From Rhodobacterales bacterium (GTDB taxonomy: Bacteria > Pseudomonadota > Alphaproteobacteria > Rhodobacterales > Rhodobacteraceae): DNA of 64,000 bases. Below, in pieces: positions 26,196 through 34,958 of the stretch. The notes under the pieces are model-generated. The model made no database searches. It was not told the DNA's origin and worked only from the letters and a program-made list of their open reading frames with translations. Location of the stretch: NCBI GenBank assembly GCA_021155205.1, contig JAJNPS010000047.1, positions 62,001 through 126,000 of the forward strand, read 5' to 3'. The position numbers and the translations under genes are program-made. How positions within the stretch are numbered: the first letter of the stretch is position 1; each line of letters begins with the position of its first letter.

Positions 26196-26990
26196 TCAGA
26201 AACCCGCCAAAAGCAGGGCCATCGCCACGCTGCCCACGATGATTCGCCACCAGCCGAACAGCGCAAACCCGTGCCGACTGACATAGGACAGTACCCATCG
26301 CACCACCATGACCGCCGTCACAAATGCAACGCCGAAGCCGACGGCAATGTCGCTCAGCGCCGCGAAATCCAAAAGCGCGCGGTTGGCGTAAAGATCGACC
26401 GCAAAGGCCCCGGCCATCGTCGGCATCGACAGGAAAAACGAAAACTCCGCCGCCGCGCGCCTGTTGACACCCAACATCAGCGCACCGACGATCGTCGCCC
26501 CCGACCGGCTGACGCCCGGCACCAGAGCAAGGGATTGCGCAAGCCCGATCAGCAGCGCCTTGCGAAACGGCAGTGCCAGCGCATCGTCATGCACGGGCGG
26601 CGGGGCCACGCGGTCAACAAACAGCAGGATGATCCCGCCCAGGATCAGCATTCCGGCGATCAGCATCGGCGTCTCGAACAGGACAGTCTTGATGAAGTCA
26701 CGCGCCAGGATTCCCACGACCGCCGCCGGAAGGAACGCGATCAGCACCGAGGCCAGTGCCCGCCGCGATGCCTCGGTGTTCAGCGTCGACACCACCTGCC
26801 ACAATCTTGCCGCGTACAGCGACAGGATGGCCAGAACTGCGCCAAGCTGGATGACGACCTCGAACGTCTTGCCCTTGGATTCAAATCCCAGGAAATGCCC
26901 GATCAGCAACAGATGCCCGGTCGATGATACGGGAATGAACTCTGTCAGGCCTTCGACAAAGCCGAGAAATGCCGCCGTCATGGTACTCAT
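26196..26990 (-). CDS. uppP: Undecaprenyl-diphosphatase
   Basis: 264 residues with about eight membrane segments. UppP (BacA) removes one phosphate from undecaprenyl diphosphate at the periplasmic face, recycling the lipid carrier for peptidoglycan and O-antigen. Both family motifs are seen: [15 protein letters not shown] (about 13-27) with the (E/Q)-rich active site, and [10 protein letters not shown] with the catalytic Arg. It begins three bases after the stop of the NDUFA9-like gene, so the two are cotranscribed. Confidence 0.97.
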   Translation of the reverse strand: MSTMTAAFLGFVEGLTEFIPVSSTGHLLLIGHFLGFESKGKTFEVVIQLGAVLAILSLYAARLWQVVSTLNTEASRRALASVLIAFLPAAVVGILARDFIKTVLFETPMLIAGMLILGGIILLFVDRVAPPPVHDDALALPFRKALLIGLAQSLALVPGVSRSGATIVGALMLGVNRRAAAEFSFFLSMPTMAGAFAVDLYANRALLDFAALSDIAVGFGVAFVTAVMVVRWVLSYVSRHGFALFGWWRIIVGSVAMALLLAGF

Positions 26991-26993
26991 GCG

Positions 26994-27980
26994 CTATGCC
27001 TTTTTGAGGTTCTTGGCCGAATCCTTGATCGCGGCAAACTGACCTGACGGGCGATAGCGCCAAAGATATTCGGGCAGGACCGAGTCCATGGTGGCCGGCG
27101 TCAGGCCAAGGTCGGCAAAGCCCCGCGCCCCGGACGCCACCACAGTGTCGCGGCGCAGGTTGCGCACCTGGTCGCGGGTCAGAAGGCCATTGTTGAACAG
27201 CCCCAGCGTGATCGCCTGCACCAGGTCCAGACCCCACCCCACGATGCCGGCCACAAGGAACGGCACGTTCAGGATCAGGCGACGGCGCTGGATCACCTGC
27301 AGCATGCGGTCCATCAGCGCGCGAAAGGTTGCAACCTCGGGGCCGCCGAGTTCATAGATGCCGGGCGCGGCCTTTCCCGTCGCGCCCAGTACGGCAGCGG
27401 CGGCGACATCGTCGACATAGACCGGCTGGAACCGTGTCCCTGCCCCGACCACCGGCAGGACCGGCCCCAGCCGCGACATCGCGGCAAAGCGGTTGAAAAA
27501 CCCGTCCTCGGGGCCGAAAATGATCGACGGGCGCAGGATGACCGCGCGCGGAAAGGCCGCCAGCACGGCCGCCTCGCCCTCGCCCTTGGTGCGGGCATAG
27601 GCGCTGTCGGAACCGGCATCCGCCCCGATGGCGGAAATCTGCACCAGATGCTTCACGCCCAGGTCCGCGGCAATCCGCGCGATGCGGCCCGGACCCTGCG
27701 CCTGCACCGCATCAAAGGTGTTCCTGCCCGATCTGTTCAGGATGCCCACGCAGTTCACGACCGCATCCGCGCCCTGCATCACGGCGCGCACCGACGCGTC
27801 GTTGCGGATGTTGCACAGGACCGGCTCCACCTGGCCCACGGCCCCGTAGGCCCTGACGAACAGGGCCTCGTTGGGACGCCGCACGGCGACGCGGACGCGC
27901 CAGCCTTCCTTGGCCATCCGGCGGGCAATATAGCGCCCGACAAAGCCCGAACCCCCGTAGATCGTGACCAGTTTGTCCAT
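26994..27980 (-). CDS. NAD(P)H-binding protein, complex I NDUFA9-like
   Basis: 328 residues of an atypical short-chain dehydrogenase/reductase. The nucleotide-binding loop is [20 protein letters not shown] at the start, with VVNCVGIL, the loop [21 protein letters not shown] holding the YxxxK pair, and [17 protein letters not shown]. The C-terminal part has a hydrophobic stretch ([21 protein letters not shown]). In alphaproteobacteria such proteins are homologues of the NDUFA9 accessory subunit of NADH dehydrogenase; a role in complex I stability is likely but not shown here. It overlaps no gene and leads directly into uppP. Confidence 0.9.
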   Translation of the reverse strand: MDKLVTIYGGSGFVGRYIARRMAKEGWRVRVAVRRPNEALFVRAYGAVGQVEPVLCNIRNDASVRAVMQGADAVVNCVGILNRSGRNTFDAVQAQGPGRIARIAADLGVKHLVQISAIGADAGSDSAYARTKGEGEAAVLAAFPRAVILRPSIIFGPEDGFFNRFAAMSRLGPVLPVVGAGTRFQPVYVDDVAAAAVLGATGKAAPGIYELGGPEVATFRALMDRMLQVIQRRRLILNVPFLVAGIVGWGLDLVQAITLGLFNNGLLTRDQVRNLRRDTVVASGARGFADLGLTPATMDSVLPEYLWRYRPSGQFAAIKDSAKNLKKA

Positions 27981-28085
27981 CGGCGGACTCCTTCAGGACA
28001 GCACTTTGACAATGGCGACTGCATAGCCTTGCACCCCGCCTGCGGCAAGGCCCTTGCCACCCCGCCGAAATCCGATGCCTAACGG

Positions 28086-28114
28086 TTGACTCGGTGGCGA
28101 CCCGTCGTTACATC
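28086..28114 (+). promoter_or_regulatory. Sigma-70-type promoter of tRNA-Leu
   Basis: TTGACT (28086-28091) and TACATC (28109-28114) are 17 bases apart, and the -10 ends ten bases before the mature tRNA start. The -35 is a five-of-six match; the -10 is poor but correctly placed for a stable-RNA promoter. Confidence 0.5.
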
Positions 28115-28124
28115 CCACCTCGTC

Positions 28125-28209
28125 GCCCAGATGGCGGAATTGGTAGACGCACTGGTTTCAGGTACCAGCGCTGCAAGGCGTGGAGGTTCGAGTCCTCTTC
28201 TGGGCACCA
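28125..28209 (+). tRNA. tRNA-Leu (CAG)
   Basis: The 85-base cloverleaf has acceptor arms GCCCAGA and TCTGGGC, then A and an encoded CCA (28207-28209). The anticodon stem CTGGT/ACCAG encloses the loop TTCAGGT, so the anticodon is CAG, reading the CTG leucine codon, which is the dominant Leu codon in this GC-rich genome. The T arm contains GGTTCGAGTCC. A long variable arm is present, as expected for leucine tRNAs. It is on its own between divergent neighbours. Confidence 0.97.
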
Positions 28210-28218
28210 ATTATCCGG

Positions 28219-28263
28219 CAAAAGCCCTGCAGCCTGAACGGCTTGCAGGGCTTTTGTTTTTTT
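28219..28263 (+). terminator. Rho-independent terminator of tRNA-Leu
   Basis: CAAAAGCCCTGCA (28219-28231) pairs with TGCAGGGCTTTTG (28244-28256) across a 12-base loop, and seven T follow. It begins ten bases after the CCA end. Confidence 0.93.
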
Positions 28264-28469
28264 ACCTGCGGGTGAACGGATTTGGTCGTGGCATTGCATG
28301 TGTGACCGTGCCTGCGGTCCCGGCGGATGGGCACCCTGCCCCGGTACGGATAAATCATTTGCCAATAATACTACTTTAGCACAGTGTGCCCTGCATCGCC
28401 CTCGGACCTCCGATGCGGCTTGGTTTTGGGTCATCAGGTCCTGGACGGATGGGTCCAGTTGGGGGGGCC

Positions 28470-29432
28470 ATGAAATCCATTGTCGCGGTTGCCGGGTTCG
28501 TGGCGGCCCTTGCCGGCGGCCCGCTTGCCGCGCGGTCAGAAAGCCTGACCGTCGGATTTTCGCAGATCGGATCGGAGTCCGGCTGGCGCGCGGCCGAAAC
28601 CGCCGTGACGCGGGCCGAGGCCGCAGCGCGCGGGATCGAGCTGAAATTCGCCGATGCGCAGCAAAAGCAGGAAAACCAGATCAAGGCGATCCGCGGTTTC
28701 ATCGCGCAGGGCGTGGATGCGATCCTTTTGGCCCCTGTCGTCGCGACCGGATGGCAGGACGTGCTGACCGAGGCGCAGGAGGAGGGCATTCCCGTCGTTC
28801 TTCTGGATCGCGGCGTGGATGCGGACCCGTCGCTGTTCCTGACCTCGATTGCGTCGGACCAGATCAAGGAGGGGCGCGTCGCCGGGCAATGGCTGGTCGA
28901 TGCCGTTGCGGGCAAGCCGTGCCGGGTGGTGGAATTGCAGGGAACCGTTGGATCGACCCCTGCGATCAATCGCAAGAAGGGCTTTGAAGAGGCCATCGCC
29001 GCCGCACCCAATGTCAGCATCGTGCGCAGCCAGACGGGCGAGTTCACCCGCTCCAGGGGCAAGGAAGTGATGGAAGGGATGCTCAAGGCCGAGGGGGGCG
29101 GGCGCGGCCTCTGCGCCGTCTATGCCCACAATGACGACATGGTCATCGGCGCGATCCAGGCGATCAAGGAGGCGGGGCTGGCGCCGGGCAAGGACATCCT
29201 TGTCGTGTCGATCGACGCTGTGCCCGACATCTTTGCCGCGATGGCGGCGGGCGAGGCCAATGCCACAGTGGAACTGACCCCAAACATGGCAGGCCCTGCC
29301 TTTGATGTCCTGGAGGCCTATCTGCGCGACGGGATGCCGGCACCGAAATACATCGTGACGCCCTCGCGGCTTTATACCCAGGCCGACGATCCCGCCGGGG
29401 AATACACCCGCCGCAAGGCGCTGGGATACTGA
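28470..29432 (+). CDS. Sugar ABC transporter substrate-binding protein (CUT2, YtfQ-like), system A
   Basis: 320 residues from the ATG at 28470, preceded by a G-rich stretch. A signal peptide (MKSIVAVAGFVAALAGGPLAARS) leads to a type I periplasmic binding fold: LTVGFSQIGSESGWRAAETAV, ADAQQKQENQIKAIRGFIAQGVDAILLAPV, VLLDRGVD, AVYAHNDDMVIGAIQAIKEAG and VVSIDAVPDIFAAMAAG. The SESGWR and HNDDM residues line the sugar site in the galactofuranose-binding YtfQ family, so a furanose-like sugar or sugar acid is a reasonable guess. It heads an operon with an ATPase and two permeases that overlap or nearly overlap. Confidence 0.93.
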   Translation: MKSIVAVAGFVAALAGGPLAARSESLTVGFSQIGSESGWRAAETAVTRAEAAARGIELKFADAQQKQENQIKAIRGFIAQGVDAILLAPVVATGWQDVLTEAQEEGIPVVLLDRGVDADPSLFLTSIASDQIKEGRVAGQWLVDAVAGKPCRVVELQGTVGSTPAINRKKGFEEAIAAAPNVSIVRSQTGEFTRSRGKEVMEGMLKAEGGGRGLCAVYAHNDDMVIGAIQAIKEAGLAPGKDILVVSIDAVPDIFAAMAAGEANATVELTPNMAGPAFDVLEAYLRDGMPAPKYIVTPSRLYTQADDPAGEYTRRKALGY

Positions 29433-29437
29433 CCGGG

Positions 29438-30970
29438 ATGCGCCCGATGACCGGACCTGACGCGCCGCGCATTGTCCTTGAGGCCCGGGGCGTGAGTAAA
29501 TCCTTCGGCGCGCATGCCGCTTTGGATGGCGTGGATTTTGCCCTGAGGGCGGGGCAGATCCACGCGCTTCTGGGCGAAAACGGGGCCGGAAAATCCACCC
29601 TGATCAAGATCCTGACCGGCGTTTATCACCCGGATGTGGGTCAGGTGCTGATGAAGGGCGCGCGCGTCGATTTTCGCGATCCGCAACACGCGCAGGAACA
29701 CGGCATCGGCACCGTCTATCAGGAGGTGAACCTGCTGCCGAACCGTTCGGTGGCCGACAACCTGATGCTTGGCCGCCAGCCGCGCCGGTTCGGGCTGGTG
29801 AACAGATCCCAGACCGAAGCCATCGCGCGCGATCTTTTGGCGCGCTACGGGCTGTCGGTCGACGTGCGCGCAGAGCTTGGCGGCTTTTCGGTCGCCGTCC
29901 AGCAGATCGTTGCGATCGCGCGGGCGGTGGAACTGTCAGGCAAGGTGCTGATCCTGGACGAGCCGACCGCCAGCCTTGACCGACCCGAGGTTGACCGGCT
30001 GTTTGGCGTGTTGCGCACCTTGCGCGACCAGGGGCTCGCCATCGTCTTCATCACGCATTACCTCGAACAGGCCTTTGCGATTGCCGATCATGCCACCATC
30101 CTGCGCAACGGCCGCGTCGTCGGCGCGCAGGATCTGCGGCAAACCTCGCAGTCCGATCTGGTGCGGATGATCCTTGGCAAGGACATCGCCTTTGGCGAGG
30201 CGCCCTTTGCTGCGGGTGAACGCCCCACAGGAGAAGCCGTCGCCAGTTTCGACGGCTTTGGCCACAACGGACATCTCCGGCCCTTTTCGATGGAGATCCA
30301 CGCTGGCGAGGTGATCGGGGTGGCGGGCCTTCTGGGATCGGGCCGCACGGAAATGGCACGTATGATCTTTGGCGTCGATCCGCACGATGCGGGGTCGGTA
30401 CGGGTGGCGGGCAAGCCGGTCACGGTGCAGTCGCCGCTGGACGCGATCAGGCTGGGCTGGGGTTTCTGCCCCGAGGACCGCAAGGCCGACGGCATCTTTG
30501 GCGACCTGTCGGTGCGCGAAAACATCATCATCGCGCTGCAGGGCAAGCTGGGAATGTTCCGCACCCTGAACCGCGAGGAACAGCATGACATCGCCGGGCG
30601 CTTTGCCGAGGCGCTGGACATCCGCGCCGCCTCGCCCGACATGGCGGTCAGGCTGTTGTCGGGGGGCAACCAGCAAAAGGTGATCCTGGCGCGCTGGCTG
30701 GCGACCGACCCCACGCTCCTGATCCTGGACGAGCCGACGCGCGGCATCGACATCGGCGCGCATGCCGAGATCGTGCGCTGTATCAACCGCCTGCGCGAGG
30801 ACGGGCTGGCACTGATCGTGATCTCGTCGGAACTGGACGAGGTGGTGGCCTATTCCAGCCGCGTCGCGGTGATGCGCGACCGCGCGCTGGTGCGCGAGTT
30901 GCGCGGGGCGGACATCTCGCCCGACATGATCGTGCGCGAGATTGCAACGCAGTCGGGGTCCGCCCCGTGA
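29438..30970 (+). CDS. Sugar ABC transporter ATP-binding protein (CUT2, two domains), system A
   Basis: 510 residues with two ABC domains. The first has Walker A GENGAGKST, a degenerate signature (GGFSVAVQQIVAIARA) and Walker B VLILDEPTAS. The second has the typical degenerate Walker A (GLLGSGRTE), signature LSGGNQQKVILARWL and Walker B LLILDEPTRGIDIGA. The imbalance between the halves is usual for RbsA/YtfR-type proteins, which hydrolyse ATP to power two membrane permeases. It starts five bases after the binding-protein gene and its stop overlaps the next start (GTGA). Confidence 0.96.
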   Translation: MRPMTGPDAPRIVLEARGVSKSFGAHAALDGVDFALRAGQIHALLGENGAGKSTLIKILTGVYHPDVGQVLMKGARVDFRDPQHAQEHGIGTVYQEVNLLPNRSVADNLMLGRQPRRFGLVNRSQTEAIARDLLARYGLSVDVRAELGGFSVAVQQIVAIARAVELSGKVLILDEPTASLDRPEVDRLFGVLRTLRDQGLAIVFITHYLEQAFAIADHATILRNGRVVGAQDLRQTSQSDLVRMILGKDIAFGEAPFAAGERPTGEAVASFDGFGHNGHLRPFSMEIHAGEVIGVAGLLGSGRTEMARMIFGVDPHDAGSVRVAGKPVTVQSPLDAIRLGWGFCPEDRKADGIFGDLSVRENIIIALQGKLGMFRTLNREEQHDIAGRFAEALDIRAASPDMAVRLLSGGNQQKVILARWLATDPTLLILDEPTRGIDIGAHAEIVRCINRLREDGLALIVISSELDEVVAYSSRVAVMRDRALVRELRGADISPDMIVREIATQSGSAP

Positions 30971-31971
30971 CCGCGCTGTCGCGGCTTTGGCACAAGGTGC
31001 GCCCCGCGCTGTCGGTGCAACTGGGCGCGCTGGTGCTTGTCCTGTTGGGCAACTGGGCGCTGTTTCCGGGCTTTTTCGACCTGTCGATGCAGGACGGGCG
31101 GCTGTTCGGAAGCCTGATCGACGTGATGAACCGGGGCGCGCCGGTGGCGATCCTGGCGGTGGGCATGACGCTGGTGATCGCCACGCGCGGGGTGGACCTG
31201 TCGGTCGGTGCGGTGATGGCGGTATCGGGGGCCATCGCGGCCACGCTGGTCGAGGCAGGCTATCCCGCCGGTGTAGCGGTGCCCCTTGCACTTGTCGCCG
31301 GGGTGGTCTGCGGGGCGTGGAACGGCTTTCTGATTGCCGTGCTGGAGATGCAGCCCATCGTCGCGACACTGGTTCTGATGGTCGCGGGGCGCGGACTTGC
31401 GCAACTGATCACCGAAGGCTCCATCGTCACTTTTGACAACCCCTGGCTGGTCTTTCTTGGCGATGGCACGATCCTGGGCCTGCCGATGTCTGTGATCCTG
31501 CTGGCCATGCTGGCGGCGGCGACGATGCTGGTGGTCCGGCGTACCGCGCTTGGCCTTTTCATCGAGGCGGTGGGCGTCAATCCGTCGGCTGCACGTTTCG
31601 CCGGACTGCGCGGCAAGCTGGTAGTGATGGTGGTGTACAGCTTTGCAGGGTTCTGCGCCGGGGTCGCGGGGCTTCTGGCGGCCGCGGATATCCAGGGGGC
31701 CGATGCCAACAATGCGGGGCTCTGGCTGGAACTGGACGCCATCCTGGCGGTGGTGATCGGCGGCACATCCCTGCTGGGGGGCCGGTTCTCCATCGTGCTG
31801 TCGATCATCGGGGCGATGATCATCCAGGCCACCAATACCGGCATCCTGGTGTCCGGCCTGCCGCCCGAGTTCAACCTGATCGTCAAGGCCGCCGTGATTC
31901 TGGTGATCCTGGTGCTGCAATCGCCGCAGGCTGCGGGACTTTTCCGCCGCAGGCCGGGGTCGCGGCCATGA
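30967..31971 (+). CDS. Sugar ABC transporter permease 1 (CUT2, YtfT-like), system A
   Basis: 334 residues starting with GTG that overlaps the ATPase stop by four bases. Around eight to ten membrane segments carry the CUT2 motif GMTLVIATRGVDLSVGAVMAVSGAIAA and the cytoplasmic ATPase-docking helix region. Other family patterns are ALGLFIEAVGVNPSAARFAGL and GVAGLLAAADIQGADANNAGLWLELDAILAVVIGGTSLLGGRFS. It forms the channel with the following permease. Its stop overlaps the next ATG (ATGA). Confidence 0.95.
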   Translation: MTALSRLWHKVRPALSVQLGALVLVLLGNWALFPGFFDLSMQDGRLFGSLIDVMNRGAPVAILAVGMTLVIATRGVDLSVGAVMAVSGAIAATLVEAGYPAGVAVPLALVAGVVCGAWNGFLIAVLEMQPIVATLVLMVAGRGLAQLITEGSIVTFDNPWLVFLGDGTILGLPMSVILLAMLAAATMLVVRRTALGLFIEAVGVNPSAARFAGLRGKLVVMVVYSFAGFCAGVAGLLAAADIQGADANNAGLWLELDAILAVVIGGTSLLGGRFSIVLSIIGAMIIQATNTGILVSGLPPEFNLIVKAAVILVILVLQSPQAAGLFRRRPGSRP

Positions 31972-32933
31972 CCCGTTCCCTGCGGCCGCTGGCCGCGACC
32001 TGCCTGATCTTCGTGCTGGCCTACGCAGCGGCGGCGTTCCAGTACCCGGCCCTGCTGTCAACGCGTGTTCTGGGCGATCTTCTGACGGACAATGCCTTTC
32101 TGGGGATCACTGCCGTCGGCATGACATTCGTGATCCTTTCGGGCGGGATCGACCTTTCGGTCGGCGCGGTGATCGGCTTCAGCGGCGTGCTGGCGGCGAT
32201 CCTGATCACATCGGCGGGCCTGCACCCGCTGGTGGCCTTTGCGGTCACGCTGGCGGTGACGGCGGCGTTCGGGGCTGCCATGGGCTCAGTCATCCACTAT
32301 CTGCAGGTGCCGTCCTTTATCGTCACGCTGGCAGGGATGTTCCTGGCGCGCGGTGCGGCCTCGATCCTGACGCAGGATTCGATCCCGATTTCACATCCGT
32401 TCTACCAGCAGGTCTCGGCGCTGTTTCTGAAACTGCCCGGTGGCGGGCGGATCACGGCCATCGGGGCGCTGATGATCCTGGTCTTTGCAGTGGGCACGCT
32501 CTTGGCACATCGCACGCGGTTCGGCGCGAATGTCTATGCCATCGGCGGCAATGCCACGTCCGCCTCGCTGATGGGCGTGCCGATCGCGCAGACCACGATC
32601 CTGATCTACACGCTGTCCAGTTTCCTTGCCGGTCTGGGCGGGATCGTCTTTTCGCTCTATACCTCGGCAGGGTATCCGTTGGCTGCGATCGGGGTGGAAC
32701 TGGACGTGATCGGCGCCGTCGTGATCGGCGGCACGCTGCTTGTCGGCGGCTACGGATTTGTCGTCGGCACCTTTGTCGGCGTGCTGATGCAGGGTCTTGT
32801 GCAGGTCTACATCATCTTTGACGGCAGCCTGTCGAGCTGGTGGACAAAGATCGTGATCGGCTTTCTTTTGTTCCTGTTCATCCTTATGCAGAGGTTCGTG
32901 TTCTCTGCCGCTGCGCCGCGGCGTGCCGAATGA
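31968..32933 (+). CDS. Sugar ABC transporter permease 2 (CUT2, YjfF-like), system A
   Basis: 321 residues, ATG overlapping the previous stop. The CUT2 motif GMTFVILSGGIDLSVGAVIGFSGVLAA is present, as are FGANVYAIGGNATSASLMGVPIAQT and GVELDVIGAVVIGGTLLVGGYGFVVGTFVGVLMQG. It pairs with the preceding permease as a heterodimer. Its last codons overlap by 11 bases the GTG start of the GntR regulator, which ties the regulator to this operon. Confidence 0.95.
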   Translation: MTRSLRPLAATCLIFVLAYAAAAFQYPALLSTRVLGDLLTDNAFLGITAVGMTFVILSGGIDLSVGAVIGFSGVLAAILITSAGLHPLVAFAVTLAVTAAFGAAMGSVIHYLQVPSFIVTLAGMFLARGAASILTQDSIPISHPFYQQVSALFLKLPGGGRITAIGALMILVFAVGTLLAHRTRFGANVYAIGGNATSASLMGVPIAQTTILIYTLSSFLAGLGGIVFSLYTSAGYPLAAIGVELDVIGAVVIGGTLLVGGYGFVVGTFVGVLMQGLVQVYIIFDGSLSSWWTKIVIGFLLFLFILMQRFVFSAAAPRRAE

Positions 32934-33702
32934 TGGGGCAGTTACCGGAACCCGTGCATTGACCGAGCCAGGCAGCCTGATCCGGCAGATTTCCGGCCGG
33001 TCCGCAGCACGAAACTTCCATTCCTTCGTGATCAGCGAACTTGGGACGGGAATCGTGTCGGGACGCTTTCCGGTCGGGTCGATCCTGCCCAACGACGCCG
33101 CCATGATGGACAGCTATGGCGTGTCGCGCACCGTGCTGCGCGAGGCCCTGAAGACGCTGGAGGCCAAGGGCCTGGTCGAGGCGCGGCCCAAGGTCGGCAC
33201 CCGCATCTCGCCGCGCAGCCGCTGGAACATGTTCGACATCGAGGTGCTGTCCTGGCATTTCGAGACGAAGTCCGACCGCAGCTTTGTGGACAACCTTTTT
33301 GATGTGCGCCGGTCGCTGGAATTGCCTGCTGCGGACCGGGCGGCAGAACTGCGCACCGGCGAGCATATCCGGCTGCTGAAATACTGGGCCTATCAGATGG
33401 ACCTGTCGCGCGACCAGCCCGAACCCTTTGCGCTGGCGGAACTGGAACTGCACCGCCTGATCATGGATGCCTCGCAGAACCCGTTCCTGCGGTCGGCCTG
33501 CAGCATGGTGGAACTGTCTCTGGCCGTCACCGTGTCGGCCAGCATCGAAATCGACCCGGCATTTGACCGCGGCGACCAGATTCGCCAGCACAACACCCTG
33601 GTCGCCGCCGTGGAACATGGCGACCAGGACGTGGCACGCACCGCCATGGCGGCCATCATCGACGCCGAACGCCTGCTGTCACTGCGGACGGTTTCGCCAT
33701 GA
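32923..33702 (+). CDS. GntR-family regulator, FadR subfamily
   Basis: 259 residues from the GTG at 32923, the only in-frame start that precedes the domain comfortably apart from a TTG near 32958. The winged helix-turn-helix (about 28-95) has FVISELGTGIVSGRFPVGSILPND, YGVSRTVLREALKTLEAKGLVEARPKVGTRI. A C-terminal FCD ligand domain follows with DVRRSLELPAADRAAEL, LELHRLIMDAS and IRQHNTLVAAVEHGD, which include metal-binding Asp and His positions. FadR-type proteins with FCD domains commonly bind sugar acids or other carboxylates. It lies between two complete CUT2 importers and is a candidate repressor of both. Confidence 0.93.
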   Translation: MPNDGAVTGTRALTEPGSLIRQISGRSAARNFHSFVISELGTGIVSGRFPVGSILPNDAAMMDSYGVSRTVLREALKTLEAKGLVEARPKVGTRISPRSRWNMFDIEVLSWHFETKSDRSFVDNLFDVRRSLELPAADRAAELRTGEHIRLLKYWAYQMDLSRDQPEPFALAELELHRLIMDASQNPFLRSACSMVELSLAVTVSASIEIDPAFDRGDQIRQHNTLVAAVEHGDQDVARTAMAAIIDAERLLSLRTVSP

Positions 33703-33797
33703 TCTCAATAAGTTGTCCGGTCAGCGATGCCACGGTTTGCGCAATGCTGCCTACAAATTCAGCGGTCTTGAAAAAGTAGTATTTTATGCTTGACGAT

Positions 33798-33808
33798 TAG
33801 TCATACTA
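33798..33808 (+). promoter_or_regulatory. FadR/GntR-type operator candidate
   Basis: TAGTCATACTA fits the FadR-subfamily pattern T-N-GT-N3-AC-N-A and is palindromic (TAGT/ACTA). It lies 90 bases before the start of the system B binding protein and 95 bases after the GntR stop. A related AGTAGTAT sequence is found just before it (33777-33784), and its complement ATACTACT lies before system A at 28370-28377. Confidence 0.45.
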
Positions 33809-33888
33809 TTGCCGATGCTTTGCGCAGGCCGCGGCGGAGTGTCGCGGACCAGGACGACATGAAACAGGATTTTGGGAGGAGTCTGACC

Positions 33889-34872
33889 ATGACCGTTACT
33901 CGCCGTCTCGTATTGCAAATCGGCGCCGGTGCTGCCGCGCTGAACGTGCTCGGCCTGCGGGCCGCCTATGCCGAATTGCCGAAACTGGCCAAGAAGGACA
34001 CCTACAAGGTCGGGTTCGCCCAGACCGAAAGCAACAACCCCTGGCGTCTGGCGCAGACCAAGTCGATGCAGGACGAAGCCGCCAAGCGCGGCTGGCAACT
34101 GGTCTACACCGACGCGGCCGGGTCAGCGGCAAAGCAGGTGGCCGATGTGCGGTCGATGATCGCGCAGCGTGTCGATGTGATTCTTTTGTCCCCGCGTGAG
34201 GAAAAGCCGCTGATCCCGGCGGTGATGGAGGCCAAGAAGGCCGGCATCCCGATGATCCTGATCGACCGCAATGTCGACCCGACGATGGCCAAGGGCGGCG
34301 TCGACTACGCCGCCTTCATCGGGTCCGATTTCGTCAAGGAAGGCAACATGGCCGCCGAGGTGCTGACCAAGTTCATGAACGGCGAAGCCAAGATCATCCA
34401 GCTTGAAGGCTCGACCGGATCGTCGCCCGCCAATGACCGCGCCTCGGGCTTTGCCGATTACATCAAGGACTATCCCGGCATGCAGATCATCGCCTCGCAA
34501 TCGGGCGACTTTGCGCGCGACAAGGGCCGCCAGGTGTTCGAGACGCTGTATCAGGCGAACCCGAATGCCACCGCGCTCTACTCGCACAATGACGAGATGA
34601 CGATGGGGGCCATCGCCGCCATGGAGGCGGCGGGCAAGGTTCCCGGCAAGGACCTGATCATCGCCAGCATCGACGGCACCAAGGACGCCACCCAGGCCTT
34701 GATTGACGGCAAGGTGCTTGTCGTCATCGAATGCAACCCCAAGTTCGGCCCGGCCGCGTTCGACGCCATCGCCCGCCTTGGCAACGGCGAAACGCTCGAG
34801 CCGAAACTGGTCAACAAGGACCGCATCTTCACCAAGGAAAACGCGGCAGCATACATGCCCGAAGCCTACTGA
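33889..34872 (+). CDS. Sugar ABC transporter substrate-binding protein (CUT2, YtfQ-like), system B
   Basis: 327 residues from the ATG at 33889, which has GGGAGGAG seven bases upstream; earlier in-frame ATGs at 33790 and 33859 lack this. The signal peptide starts TRRLVLQIGAGAAALNVLG, a twin-arginine pattern, so Tat export is possible. The mature protein has a type I binding fold: KVGFAQTESNNPWRLAQTKSM, TDAAGSAAKQVADVRSMIAQRVDVILLSPREEKPLIPA, LIDRNVDP and YSHNDEMTMGAIAAMEAAGK. It is a paralogue of the system A binding protein. Its own operon of ATPase and two permeases follows after 86 bases. Confidence 0.93.
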   Translation: MTVTRRLVLQIGAGAAALNVLGLRAAYAELPKLAKKDTYKVGFAQTESNNPWRLAQTKSMQDEAAKRGWQLVYTDAAGSAAKQVADVRSMIAQRVDVILLSPREEKPLIPAVMEAKKAGIPMILIDRNVDPTMAKGGVDYAAFIGSDFVKEGNMAAEVLTKFMNGEAKIIQLEGSTGSSPANDRASGFADYIKDYPGMQIIASQSGDFARDKGRQVFETLYQANPNATALYSHNDEMTMGAIAAMEAAGKVPGKDLIIASIDGTKDATQALIDGKVLVVIECNPKFGPAAFDAIARLGNGETLEPKLVNKDRIFTKENAAAYMPEAY

Positions 34873-34958
34873 GTCTTCCTCCCAAGCCGTGGTAGCATGC
34901 CATGGTTCAACTCTGTGCAGGCCGGGCAATCCGGCCTGCATCTTTGCCAGGGGGATAG

